NCBI GenBank assembly: GCA_051883695.1
Contig: JBJEUF010000003.1
Location: forward strand, 1-27,118
DNA from: UBA11524 sp051883695
GTDB taxonomy: Bacteria; Bacillota; Clostridia; Christensenellales; Aristaeellaceae
Length of the DNA stretch: 27,118 nt
Direction of reading: 5' to 3'
Part shown: one piece after another, positions 1 through 7,306 of the stretch
Numbering within the stretch: the stretch's first letter is position 1
How the letters are laid out: each line of letters begins with the position of its first letter
Notes under the pieces: generated by a model
The model's input: the letters and a program-made list of their open reading frames with translations, nothing else
The model's database searches: none
What the model was told of the DNA's origin: nothing
Translations under genes and position numbers: made by a program

Positions 1-57
1 AGCCAGAGCGGAAAAGGCGCTGTGCGAATGTAACATTTTTATTGAGAATTAGTATCA
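1..57 (-). repeat. Repeat family A, copy 1 (cut by window edge)
   Basis: This is one end of a dispersed element. It matches the reverse complement of the left end of the copy at 12454-12618 almost base for base, including the GCGAATGTAACATTTTT stretch. It ends in the inverted-repeat tip TGAGAATTAGTATCA at 43-57, only 27 nt before the gpsA start. The rest of the element lies outside the window. No protein is encoded. The tip agrees with the Bacillus Fur 7-1-7 box at 12 of 14 defined positions; whether it binds Fur is unknown. Confidence 0.8.
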
Positions 58-84
58 ATAATAAGGACAATGAGGGTATGCGAT

Positions 85-1494
85 ATGAAGGAAATCAGGA
101 AAATCGGCGTACTGGGCGCGGGCACATGGGGCATTGCGCTGGCGCGGCTGCTATACCGGAACGGGCATGAGGTGACGGTCTGGTCGAAGTTCCGCCAGGA
201 GGTCGAGAGCCTGGACGCAACGCGCAGGCATCCCAATCTGCCGGGCATGGAGATTCCGCAGGGCATCGCATTCACGACAGACCTTGCGCAGGCCTGCCGG
301 GAGCAGGATATGCTGCTGTTCGCCGTGCCCTCGGTGCATGTGCGGCAGACGGCGCTGGATGCGGCACCGTTCATCCCGGATGGACAGATCATCGTGGATG
401 TGGCCAAGGGCATGGAGCCGGATACGCTCCTGACGATGACGGAGGTCATCCGGGATGCGCTGGGCAGCGACGGAAAGCACGGCAGCGTGAAGCTGGTTGC
501 CCTTTCCGGCCCGACCCATGCCGAGGAGGTCGCGCTGGACATGCCCACCTCCATCGTGTCCGCCTGCCGGGATATGGAGGTGGCGGAGCTGGTGCAGGAC
601 GTGTTCATGAAGGGATTGCGGCCCGATTCGTCCTGTATGCGCGTCTACACCAATTCGGATGTGCTGGGCGTGGAGCTGTGCGGCGCGCTGAAAAATATCG
701 AGGCGCTGGCAGCGGGCATCTCCACCGGCTTGGGCTACGGTGACAACGCAAGGGCCGCGCTCATCACCCGCGGCATGGCGGAGATCACGCGGCTGGGGCT
801 GGCGATGGGCTGCTCGGAGCAGACCTTCAGCGGTCTGGCGGGCATCGGCGACCTGATTGTCACCGCCACCTCCGTGCACAGCCGCAACAACCGCTGCGGC
901 ATTCTGCTGGGGCAGGGCGTGCCGGCTGAGGAAGCCATCCGGGAGGTGGGCATGGTGGTGGAGGGCATCAACGCCCTGCCTGCCGCGCTGCAGCTGGCGG
1001 AACGCCATGGGGTGGATATGCCCATCGTCCGGGGTGTGGACGCGGTGGTGAAGGGCGAAATGACCCCGGCGAAGCTGGGCTATGCCCTCATGACCCGTGA
1101 CAAGACCCAGGAGGTCAACCAGAATGAGATGAACGTGCGCTTCGAGAGCGCGCTGATGCGCCGGAGGCTGCATGGCGAAACCCGCCGGGTGCTGGTGGGC
1201 GGGACGTTCCCGCTGCTGACCTGCGAGGACATCGCGTGGCTGAAAAACGCCAAGGCGCAGGGAACCTGGCTGGCGGTGGCGCTGGTGGATGACGGTGATG
1301 CATTGAAGCTGCAGGAGCGGCAGGAGACGCTGCAGGCGCTGCGGTGTGTGGATCGCGTGATTCCGGTGAGCGACTGGAGCGATTTGAAGGACGCGGTGCG
1401 CAATCTCCGCATCGACCTGATCGCCGTGAAGCCGGAGCAGCTTGAGCAATATGGGCAGCACGAGGCGCTGAACGCGGAAATCGTGACGATATAA
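85..1494 (+). CDS. gpsA: Glycerol-3-phosphate dehydrogenase fused to a degenerate cytidylyltransferase-like domain
   Basis: This is an NAD(P)-dependent sn-glycerol-3-phosphate dehydrogenase, cytoplasmic. It reduces dihydroxyacetone phosphate to glycerol-3-phosphate for phospholipid synthesis. Residues 1-330 are a normal GpsA: Rossmann motif GAGTWG near the start, GPTHAEEV, the CGALKN segment with the expected catalytic lysine, GYGDNARAALITRG and GLAGIGDL. A usual GpsA ends near residue 335; this one is 469 residues. The extra part, about residues 365-465, follows the fold pattern of TagD-type glycerol-3-phosphate cytidylyltransferases (VGGTF, then a helix ending in NAKAQGTWLAVAL, then CVDRVIPV). 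The HxGH catalytic motif is replaced by T-C-E-D, and the C-terminal ISTT motif is absent. The start at 85 is chosen because GAGGG sits 8 nt upstream; an in-frame ATG at 70 has poor spacing. Identity of the first domain is sure; that of the second rests on motif comparison by eye. Confidence 0.93.
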   Translation: MKEIRKIGVLGAGTWGIALARLLYRNGHEVTVWSKFRQEVESLDATRRHPNLPGMEIPQGIAFTTDLAQACREQDMLLFAVPSVHVRQTALDAAPFIPDGQIIVDVAKGMEPDTLLTMTEVIRDALGSDGKHGSVKLVALSGPTHAEEVALDMPTSIVSACRDMEVAELVQDVFMKGLRPDSSCMRVYTNSDVLGVELCGALKNIEALAAGISTGLGYGDNARAALITRGMAEITRLGLAMGCSEQTFSGLAGIGDLIVTATSVHSRNNRCGILLGQGVPAEEAIREVGMVVEGINALPAALQLAERHGVDMPIVRGVDAVVKGEMTPAKLGYALMTRDKTQEVNQNEMNVRFESALMRRRLHGETRRVLVGGTFPLLTCEDIAWLKNAKAQGTWLAVALVDDGDALKLQERQETLQALRCVDRVIPVSDWSDLKDAVRNLRIDLIAVKPEQLEQYGQHEALNAEIVTI

Positions 1495-1525
1495 ATGACC
1501 TCCAATATACATATACAAATGAAAA

Positions 1526-1554
1526 GGATCGCTCCTGATCATCAGGAGCGATCC
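1526..1554. terminator. Bidirectional intrinsic terminator
   Basis: A near-perfect stem, GGATCGCTCCTG paired with CAGGAGCGATCC around a short ATCAT loop, lies between the convergent gpsA and the secreted-protein gene. It is followed by CCTTT on the plus strand and TTTTC on the minus strand, so it can stop transcription from both sides. Confidence 0.85.
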
Positions 1555-1573
1555 CCTTTGCGTTAAGATGCAA

Positions 1574-2284
1574 TTACTCAGCCACAGCCGCGGTCACGGC
1601 GGTGATGTGGGTGTTGATGCCGTTGTACCAGTACACAAAGCCGGTCACATCCACCACGTCGCCGGCTTGCAGGGCGCTTACAGCCGCATAGACCTCGGTC
1701 TCGGGGCCGGTCAGGTAGCGCTCCACGCAGAAGCCGTAGTCCGCATCGCCATAGGTAACGGTGACGTAGATGTCGTCGCCGGGCTCGCCGTTCTTGAACT
1801 CGATGGCCTTCACGGTCACGCCCTTGAAGACAGCCAGCTGGTTCTGGTAGGAGATCAGCTCCTCGGTGCCCAGCACGGCGGTCAGGTCGATGGGCTCGGC
1901 GATGTAGCCGATGCCGCCCTCGACGAACTCGAAGGTGCCGTCCATGATTTCCACTTCCTCAGCCCAGGCGCCCTTGTAGCCGGTCACCTTGATCTTGGTG
2001 CCGGGAACCAGCTTGGCGGCGTCCTCCTCGGAGCAGGCCATGTTGTACAGGAAGTATGCGCCCTCCTGATCGGCGGCGTACACGGTGATCTTGTTGTCCC
2101 ACCAGGACTGATGCGCCTGCACATAGCACTCGATGACCACTTCCGCGTCCATCTCGGCGGCGGCGTACTCGGCGTAGGTCATGACGCCCTCGGACTTGGC
2201 CTCCACAGCGGGAGCTTCCTCGGCCATCGCGCCGCAGGATAGCAGCATCAGCATCGCCATCAGCATCGCAACGATCTTCTTCAT
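1574..2284 (-). CDS. Secreted protein of unknown function with two OB-fold-like segments
   Basis: This is a 236-residue exported protein. It starts with a signal peptide, MKKIVAMLMAMLMLLSCGAMA, whose likely signal peptidase I cut follows Ala-Met-Ala. The same AMA-acidic junction recurs in two other exported proteins of the window. An LLSC sequence also makes a weak lipobox possible. The mature part is acidic and seems to hold two related beta-rich modules, about residues 45-120 and 140-230. Each ends in a phrase of the type 'pGtkIkVTGyk' or 'GDVVDVTGFvyw', as in bacterial OB-fold domains of the YhcR/BOF kind. No catalytic residues are recognised. The start at 2284 has GGAGGG 7 nt upstream. 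It has its own promoter (2327-2354), so it is probably separate from the upstream ABC operon. Function is not known. Confidence 0.8.
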   Translation of the reverse strand: MKKIVAMLMAMLMLLSCGAMAEEAPAVEAKSEGVMTYAEYAAAEMDAEVVIECYVQAHQSWWDNKITVYAADQEGAYFLYNMACSEEDAAKLVPGTKIKVTGYKGAWAEEVEIMDGTFEFVEGGIGYIAEPIDLTAVLGTEELISYQNQLAVFKGVTVKAIEFKNGEPGDDIYVTVTYGDADYGFCVERYLTGPETEVYAAVSALQAGDVVDVTGFVYWYNGINTHITAVTAAVAE

Positions 2285-2326
2285 GTCGTTTCCCTCCAAA
2301 TGTCGTTAGTTTTGGGGTACATGGGT

Positions 2327-2354
2327 ATTATACAATAAATCGTGAAAAAAGCAA
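2327..2354 (-). promoter_or_regulatory. Sigma-A-type promoter for the secreted protein
   Basis: On the minus strand TTGCTT (2349-2354) and TATAAT (2327-2332) are 16 bp apart. It lies just after the stop of the binding-protein gene and 43 nt before the start at 2284. No separate terminator is visible between the ABC operon and this promoter, so read-through is possible. Confidence 0.65.
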
Positions 2355-2359
2355 CAAGA

Positions 2360-3940
2360 TTATGTGTTCTTTGTCCGTTTTTGCCGTTTCAGGAAATCGG
2401 ACAGGAGATAGAGTAGGATGCCGACCCAGACAACGGCCAGCGTGGTGAGCAGGGCGACGGCGGTGGGCGGCAGCGGGCCGGTATCGGCCGGCTTCAGGCG
2501 GTAGAGCGTGGCCATCCGGGCGTACAGATCGTCGATGAAGGCGTCATCCACGGTCTTCTTGCGGCGGATGCCCTTGGCAACCTCCTCGATCATCTGCCCG
2601 GCGGCGTCGCGCAGGGAGGTCGAGCCGTCGAACACCGGGGTCACGAAGGTGTCGTCCACATGGTCAATCAGGAGCTGTGTGGCGTCCAGCTTCACCTGAT
2701 AGTGCAGGGTGTTGTCCGTCCCGGCCAGGGCGAGGTATTCCGCATATGCGGCGGATTCCTGCGCCTTGGAGGTGACGGGCACGTAGCCCTCGGTGTTGGA
2801 GTAGGCAATCTGCACGTCGTTGGTCAGCAGGTACTGCATGAAGATCCACGAGGCCAGCACCTCCTGCGGATCCTGCTTGTTGAACAGGCACATGGAGGGC
2901 CCCTGGGAGATCATCTGCGGGCTGGCCGGATCGATTTGCGGAATCAGCATCACCTGCGTTTCAAAATCGACCATGTTCTCCCTGGCGATGTCGATCAGCG
3001 GCGCGTCGGAGCCCATCCAGGTGGAGCCTGCGGTGGAATCGACGGCGAAGATGCACTGTCCGGCATTGAGCCAGTTGGCCGGATAGCTGGAGATCTTGAA
3101 GGTGGAGAAGGCGCCGCTCTGGACATGCTCCGCGATCTCCGTGAGCACCTGCTTCGTTTCCTCGCTGAAGATGAGCACATCGCCGTTTTTGCTGGAATAG
3201 CCCGCGTCCATCTGCCGGAGCAGCTGAATCATCATGTTGTCGGTGGACTTGTAGATGAAGGGGATGAGGCTGGGCTGCCCGTTGACAAGGTAGTTCCCGT
3301 CATCGCCCCGGGCGAGCGCCGCCTCGGAGACCTCCCACACGAAGTCCCACGTCAGCACCTCCGGCAGCGTGTAGCCCAGACGCTCCACATAGGTTTTGTT
3401 GACATAGCAGACCTCGGTGGAACGCATGTAGGGCAATGCGTAATACTGGCCGTTCAGGATGCACTCGTTCAGGAACTGGGGAATCATCTCCGCGCGGGTG
3501 GGCGCGTCAAAGCGGATTTCGCTCCCGCCCAGACCGTAGCGGGCGTTGTCCAGCAGCGTATCCAGCGGCACGACACAGTTGCTGCCCGTGAGGTAGGTGG
3601 CGATGTGGTCGGGGTAGGTGATGCACACGTTGGGCGTGGAGTCGGTGGAAATGCTGGTGATGACATCCTGGTAGATGCGTCCGTAGTCCGTGTAGAGCTT
3701 CAGGCTGACCCGGATGTTGGGGTAGATCTCCTCAAAGGACGCGATGGCATCCTTGTAGATGTTGGCCTGGGTGACATTGCTCTCGGTCTTGGCCCAGAAG
3801 GAGATTTCATAGGTGCGGCTTTCGTCAAAGGCGGCAGGGACCTCGAAGGCCTGCCTGTGCAGCGCTGTATGGCAGCCGCTCAGGAGCAGGCAGGCTGACA
3901 GCAGCAGCGGCAGGATCGTCCTTTTGATGATACGGTTCAT
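2360..3940 (-). CDS. CUT1-type ABC transporter solute-binding lipoprotein with a C-terminal membrane helix
   Basis: This is the extracellular solute-binding protein of a family-1 (sugar/oligosaccharide/polyol) ABC importer, 526 residues. The N-terminal signal carries a lipobox, LLSGC, so it should be lipidated near residue 23. The body has the usual family-1 pattern: EISFWAKTESN at the start of the mature domain, FEEIYPNIRVSL, and a later FNKQDPQEVLASWIFMQYL segment. Unusually, after about residue 485 it has a proline linker, a hydrophobic stretch of some 20 residues (LLTTLAVVWVGILLYLL) and a basic tail RQKRTKNT, which predicts a second membrane anchor with a cytoplasmic C-terminus. Most family members end after the binding domain. 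The start overlaps the permease stop by 4 nt (ATGA), so translation is probably coupled. Substrate cannot be told from sequence. Confidence 0.9.
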   Translation of the reverse strand: MNRIIKRTILPLLLSACLLLSGCHTALHRQAFEVPAAFDESRTYEISFWAKTESNVTQANIYKDAIASFEEIYPNIRVSLKLYTDYGRIYQDVITSISTDSTPNVCITYPDHIATYLTGSNCVVPLDTLLDNARYGLGGSEIRFDAPTRAEMIPQFLNECILNGQYYALPYMRSTEVCYVNKTYVERLGYTLPEVLTWDFVWEVSEAALARGDDGNYLVNGQPSLIPFIYKSTDNMMIQLLRQMDAGYSSKNGDVLIFSEETKQVLTEIAEHVQSGAFSTFKISSYPANWLNAGQCIFAVDSTAGSTWMGSDAPLIDIARENMVDFETQVMLIPQIDPASPQMISQGPSMCLFNKQDPQEVLASWIFMQYLLTNDVQIAYSNTEGYVPVTSKAQESAAYAEYLALAGTDNTLHYQVKLDATQLLIDHVDDTFVTPVFDGSTSLRDAAGQMIEEVAKGIRRKKTVDDAFIDDLYARMATLYRLKPADTGPLPPTAVALLTTLAVVWVGILLYLLSDFLKRQKRTKNT

Positions 3941-4812
3941 CCCTTCGTCCCTCCTCTTGCCACGCCCGCCATGATCTTCTTGTGGAAGATCAGGAACAGC
4001 AGGATCAGCGGAACGGAAACGGAGACGACCGCCGCCATCATCGCGGGAATGTTGTCGCGCCCGTAGCCGCTTTCGCGGATGGTCTGGATGCCGTTGGAGA
4101 CAAGGTACATGTCCGGGTCATCGGTGATGATGCGCGGCCAGATGTAGCTGTTCCAGCATTCGATGACCTTGAGGATCAGGATGGTCACAATCGTCGGGCG
4201 GCAGATGGGGATCATGACCTTCCCCAGGTACTTCAGGTCGCTGGTCGCGTCCACCTTGGCGGCGTAGTACAATTCGTCCGGAATCTGGGCGAAGTTCTCC
4301 TTCAGCAGGTAGATGTAGAACACCGAGGACACGGAGGGCAGGATCAGACCGAGGAAGGTATTTTTCAGCCCGGCGGTTTCCATGGTGACGTAGTTGGTGA
4401 TGACCACCAGCTCGCCGGGAATCATCATCAGCGCCAGAAACAGCACAAAGGCGATGTTCCTGCCCGGGAAGTTCAGCCGGGCGAAGGCGAAGGCTGCCAG
4501 CACCGTCACGATCAGCATCAGCAGCGTGGTGCTGACGGTGAAGATCAGCGTGTTGACAAAGTACAGCCCCAGATTGGCCACGGTGAAAACCTGCAGGTAG
4601 TTCTGCGCCGTGGGAGAAAGGGTGAAGAGCTGCGGCACGATCTCGGATGCATAGGCGCCCTGGGATTTGACCGAGGTCAGCAGCATCCAGTAGAACGGGA
4701 AGAGCACCGCCAGCGCCCAGAGGCCCAGGAGGCCGTACACGAGGATGCTGCGAAGAACAGCCGTGCGCTTTGCGCGCCTTTCAATCCGTTCAAAGTCCAT
4801 GGGTTTGCGCAT
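3937..4812 (-). CDS. CUT1 ABC transporter permease (MalG/UgpE-like)
   Basis: This is the inner-membrane permease subunit of the importer, 291 residues, with about six hydrophobic segments. The cytoplasmic EAA loop that docks on the ATPase is visible as DELYYAAKVDATSDLKYLGK followed by VMIPICRPT. The N-terminus (RIERRAKRT) is basic and cytoplasmic. The last helix ends in LIFHKKIMAGVARGGTKG, typical of the MalG side of the pair. The start has AGGAGG about 8 nt upstream. It is the third gene of the four-gene operon, 17 nt after the partner permease, and overlaps the binding-protein gene by 4 nt. Confidence 0.93.
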   Translation of the reverse strand: MRKPMDFERIERRAKRTAVLRSILVYGLLGLWALAVLFPFYWMLLTSVKSQGAYASEIVPQLFTLSPTAQNYLQVFTVANLGLYFVNTLIFTVSTTLLMLIVTVLAAFAFARLNFPGRNIAFVLFLALMMIPGELVVITNYVTMETAGLKNTFLGLILPSVSSVFYIYLLKENFAQIPDELYYAAKVDATSDLKYLGKVMIPICRPTIVTILILKVIECWNSYIWPRIITDDPDMYLVSNGIQTIRESGYGRDNIPAMMAAVVSVSVPLILLFLIFHKKIMAGVARGGTKG

Positions 4813-4829
4813 CGGGAACGCCTCCTTTC

Positions 4830-5723
4830 TCAGTAGTGCACATGCTTTTTTGATACCAGCAGGTTGATGCAGGTGATCGTCAGCACGATGGCAAAGAGGA
4901 TGATGGCCGCAGCGGACGCGAAGGACGGATAGCCGCCGCCGGCTTCGTCATAGAGCACCTCGTATACATAGCCGACGATGGTGTTCATCTCCGCCAGATT
5001 CAGATCCTCGCCAAAGAGCGCCACTGCGTCGGAGTAGGCCTTGAACGCGCCGATGAAGCCGGTGATGATGAGGTAGAACAGCGTGGGTGAGATCATGGGC
5101 AGCGTCACCTTGCGGAAGATGCGCCACTTGCCGGTGCCGTCCACACGGGCTGCCTTGTAGTACGTTTCGTCCACGGAGGCCAGCGCGCTGGTCAGGATCA
5201 GAATCTTGAAGGGCAGCACGACCCAGACCGTGTACAGGCACAGCACGAGCATCTTCGCCCAGTACGGGCCGTCGATGAAGTCGATGGGCGAAACGCCGAA
5301 GGCGCCCAGCACCACGTTGATCAGGCCCGGCGCGGAATCCGTCTGGTCAAAGAGGATCATGAACACCAGACCGACCGCCAGCGTGTTGGTCACGTAGGGC
5401 AGGAAATAGATGGTCTGAAACAGCTCCCGGAGCTTCGGGATGGAGGAGAGCCCGAGGGAGATCAGCAGCGCCAGCGCGGTGGAGGCCGGCACGGTGATGG
5501 CGACGAGAATGAAGGTATTCTTCACAGCCTGCATGAAATACGGGTCGCGCAGGACGTATTCGTAGTTGTACAGGCCGATGCCGTCGGCGGTCTGGGATAC
5601 GAAGTCGTATCCCTCCTCAAGGGAGTAGACGAACACGTCGAGCAGCGGATAGACCAGAAAAACGCCCAGAAACAGGATTGCGGGCAGCAGATAGAGCCAG
5701 CCCTTCCAGCTTTTTCTCTCCAT
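4830..5723 (-). CDS. CUT1 ABC transporter permease (MalF/UgpA-like)
   Basis: This is the partner permease, 297 residues, with about six membrane segments starting with WLYLLPAILFLGVFLVYPLL. The EAA loop reads DETYYKAARVDGTGKWRIFR then KVTLPMISPT, a good match to the family. The protein is short like UgpA/LacF and lacks the long periplasmic P2 loop of enteric MalF. An AAGGAGG site precedes the ATG by 5 nt. It follows the ATPase gene by 9 nt and is presumably on the same transcript. Confidence 0.93.
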   Translation of the reverse strand: MERKSWKGWLYLLPAILFLGVFLVYPLLDVFVYSLEEGYDFVSQTADGIGLYNYEYVLRDPYFMQAVKNTFILVAITVPASTALALLISLGLSSIPKLRELFQTIYFLPYVTNTLAVGLVFMILFDQTDSAPGLINVVLGAFGVSPIDFIDGPYWAKMLVLCLYTVWVVLPFKILILTSALASVDETYYKAARVDGTGKWRIFRKVTLPMISPTLFYLIITGFIGAFKAYSDAVALFGEDLNLAEMNTIVGYVYEVLYDEAGGGYPSFASAAAIILFAIVLTITCINLLVSKKHVHY

Positions 5724-5732
5724 GCGGCCTCC

Positions 5733-6833
5733 TTACCCCAGCGTGCAGGGGATGCGCATTTCGTCATCCTTGCCAAACAGCAGCGCCTTCTCCGGGTCAA
5801 GGCGGAAGCGGACGGTCTTTGCATCGTCCTCCAGACGGCGGGCGGATGGATCAATGGCGCGTAGCTGTACGCCCTCCAGCGCCGGGTGTCCTGCCACGAC
5901 GGATACGTCGCGTCCCATGATCTCCACGCCGCGCAGCTCGCAGCGCATCGGGCCGTTCCCGTCCAGAATGAAGCCCTCCGGGCGGATGGCGCACCAGACC
6001 TCCTGATCGGCGGCGCCCTGCACCGTCAGCACCTCGTCCTCGCCCAGCAGCAGCCTGCCGCCCTTCACCTCGCCCCGGAAGACGTTGATCGGCGGCGTGC
6101 CCAGGAATTTGGCCACGAACAGGTTGACCGGATCATCATAGACGTGCTGCGGCTTGCCCAGCTGCTGCAGGATCCCGTCCTTCATCACGACGATCAGGTC
6201 GGAAATGGACATGGCCTCCTCCTGATCGTGGGTGACAAAAACGGTGGTGATCTTCGTTTCCCGCTGGATGCGGCGGATCTCCTCCCGGGTCTGCAGGCGC
6301 AACCGCGCGTCGAGGTTGGAAAGCGGCTCGTCCATCAGCAGCACGCGCGGCTTTTTCACCAGCGCCCGGGCGATGGCGACGCGCTGCTGCTGTCCGCCGG
6401 AGAGCTCCGCGGGCTTGCGCTCCATCAGCCGGTCGATCTGCACAAGGCGCGCGGCTTCCAGCGCACGGGCCTTCATTTCATCTCTGGAGAGCCTGTCCTT
6501 GCCCTTGAAGTTCTCCAGCGGGAACATGATGTTCTTTTCCACCGTCAGATGGGGATAGAGCGCGTAATTCTGGAATACGATGCCCACGCCGCGGTATTCG
6601 GCAGGGATGTTCGTCACGTCCTCATCGTCGAAGAGGATGCGTCCGTCGGAGGCCTGCAGCAGACCGCAGATCAGGTTGAGCGCGGTGGACTTGCCGCAGC
6701 CGGAGGGCCCGAGCAGGCCTACCAGCTTGCCATCCGGGATGCTTAGCGTGAAATCGTTGACGGCAATGACGTCCGGCTTGTTCTTCGCGCGGTTCGGGAA
6801 GCGCTTGGTCAGGTGGTCAAGGGTGATCTTCAT
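5733..6833 (-). CDS. CUT1 ABC transporter ATP-binding protein (UgpC/MsmK/MalK-like)
   Basis: This is the ATPase that powers the importer, 366 residues. Visible motifs in order: Walker A GPSGCGKST (about residue 42), Q-loop FQNYALYPHLT, signature LSGGQQQR, Walker B VLLMDEPLSNLDARLR, and switch histidine VFVTHDQEEAMS. After about residue 235 comes the MalK-type regulatory domain with TOBE folds (GTPPINVFRGEV, WCAIRPEGF). Many CUT1 systems of Bacillota borrow a shared MsmK encoded elsewhere; here the ATPase leads its own operon (ATPase, MalF-type, MalG-type, binding protein). Start at 6833 is the first good ATG, with a GGGGG stretch upstream as a weak ribosome site. Confidence 0.94.
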   Translation of the reverse strand: MKITLDHLTKRFPNRAKNKPDVIAVNDFTLSIPDGKLVGLLGPSGCGKSTALNLICGLLQASDGRILFDDEDVTNIPAEYRGVGIVFQNYALYPHLTVEKNIMFPLENFKGKDRLSRDEMKARALEAARLVQIDRLMERKPAELSGGQQQRVAIARALVKKPRVLLMDEPLSNLDARLRLQTREEIRRIQRETKITTVFVTHDQEEAMSISDLIVVMKDGILQQLGKPQHVYDDPVNLFVAKFLGTPPINVFRGEVKGGRLLLGEDEVLTVQGAADQEVWCAIRPEGFILDGNGPMRCELRGVEIMGRDVSVVAGHPALEGVQLRAIDPSARRLEDDAKTVRFRLDPEKALLFGKDDEMRIPCTLG

Positions 6834-6871
6834 TGGTGGCGTACCCCCTGTTGTGCTTGAAATTCCTCCTT

Positions 6872-6900
6872 ATTGTACGCCTGCCCGGGGCCTGCGTCAA
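6872..6900 (-). promoter_or_regulatory. Promoter of the CUT1 ABC operon
   Basis: On the minus strand TTGACG (6895-6900) is followed after 17 bp by TACAAT (6872-6877), about 40 nt before the ATPase start. An AGGAGG sequence lies directly after the -10 box, but it is too close to the expected transcription start, and too far from any in-frame start codon, to be the ribosome site. Confidence 0.75.
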
Positions 6901-7170
6901 GGCGCAATCCGCCTGTGCGACAGGGCCTTTCTGCTTTTTTGCGGGATTTTGCGTATGGCAGGGTTCCTGCGCCGTACGTACTGCCGGTATACCTCGCCGG
7001 AGCGGAGGGTTGCCGCGTTCGGTTCCACAGGCAAGGGGAAAGGGGATCGCGCCAACCTGCGGCCATCCGGCGCTATTTGTGCAGAAATGCGGGGTTTGTG
7101 GACAATTCCTGCATCATGATCCTTTTTTGCGCGGATTTGCGCGATATTCTGCATTTTTGCTGTTTTTGTG
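6901..7170. other. Gene-free control region between divergent ABC operons
   Basis: The whole gene-free stretch is 6834-7306. Outside the two promoters and the 5' leader hairpin listed separately, this 270-bp middle part shows no coding frame with a ribosome site and no RNA gene. Its right half (about 7115-7170) is unusually T-rich, with short T-tracts just upstream of the plus-strand -35 box, which could act as an UP-like element. Confidence 0.5.
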
Positions 7171-7199
7171 TTGCATTCTGTCCTGGAACGTGCTATGAT
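7171..7199 (+). promoter_or_regulatory. Promoter of the amino-acid ABC operon
   Basis: TTGCAT (7171-7176) and TATGAT (7194-7199) are 17 bp apart. A TG one base before the -10 box makes it an extended -10 promoter. T-tracts lie just upstream. Confidence 0.75.
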
Positions 7200-7243
7200 G
7201 ATCGTGCACAGCAGAAGAAGCTGTGAATCAAACAGCAGACAAG

Positions 7244-7285
7244 GGTGTCGTCATCCCGCAGGACATGCGGATGCCGGCACCTTTT
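7244..7285 (+). terminator. Intrinsic-terminator-like hairpin in the 5' leader of the amino-acid ABC operon
   Basis: GGTGTCGTCATCC (7244-7256) can pair with GGATGCCGGCACC (7269-7281), with one mismatch and one G-T pair, and TTTT follows. It lies about 40 nt after the expected transcription start and just before the AAGGAGGAG ribosome site of the first gene. It may be an attenuator; no leader peptide or known riboswitch is recognised in the short leader. Confidence 0.55.
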
Positions 7286-7306
7286 GCTATCCAAGGAGGA
7301 GTTTCC

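Noticed and set aside
2360..6833. Reading the CUT1 operon as a glycerol-3-phosphate (Ugp) importer because gpsA is near.
   Set aside because: gpsA is convergent and separated by another gene with its own promoter. Family-1 binding proteins cannot be assigned a substrate by eye.
6862..6871. A strong AGGAGG ribosome site upstream of the CUT1 ATPase that might mark an earlier start or leader peptide.
   Set aside because: It directly follows the -10 box, so it is at or before the transcription start, and no in-frame start codon follows at proper spacing.
7200..7306. A T-box or other known riboswitch ahead of the amino-acid importer.
   Set aside because: The leader is only about 100 nt and lacks the long stem I and the T-box sequence; only the terminator-like hairpin is supported.
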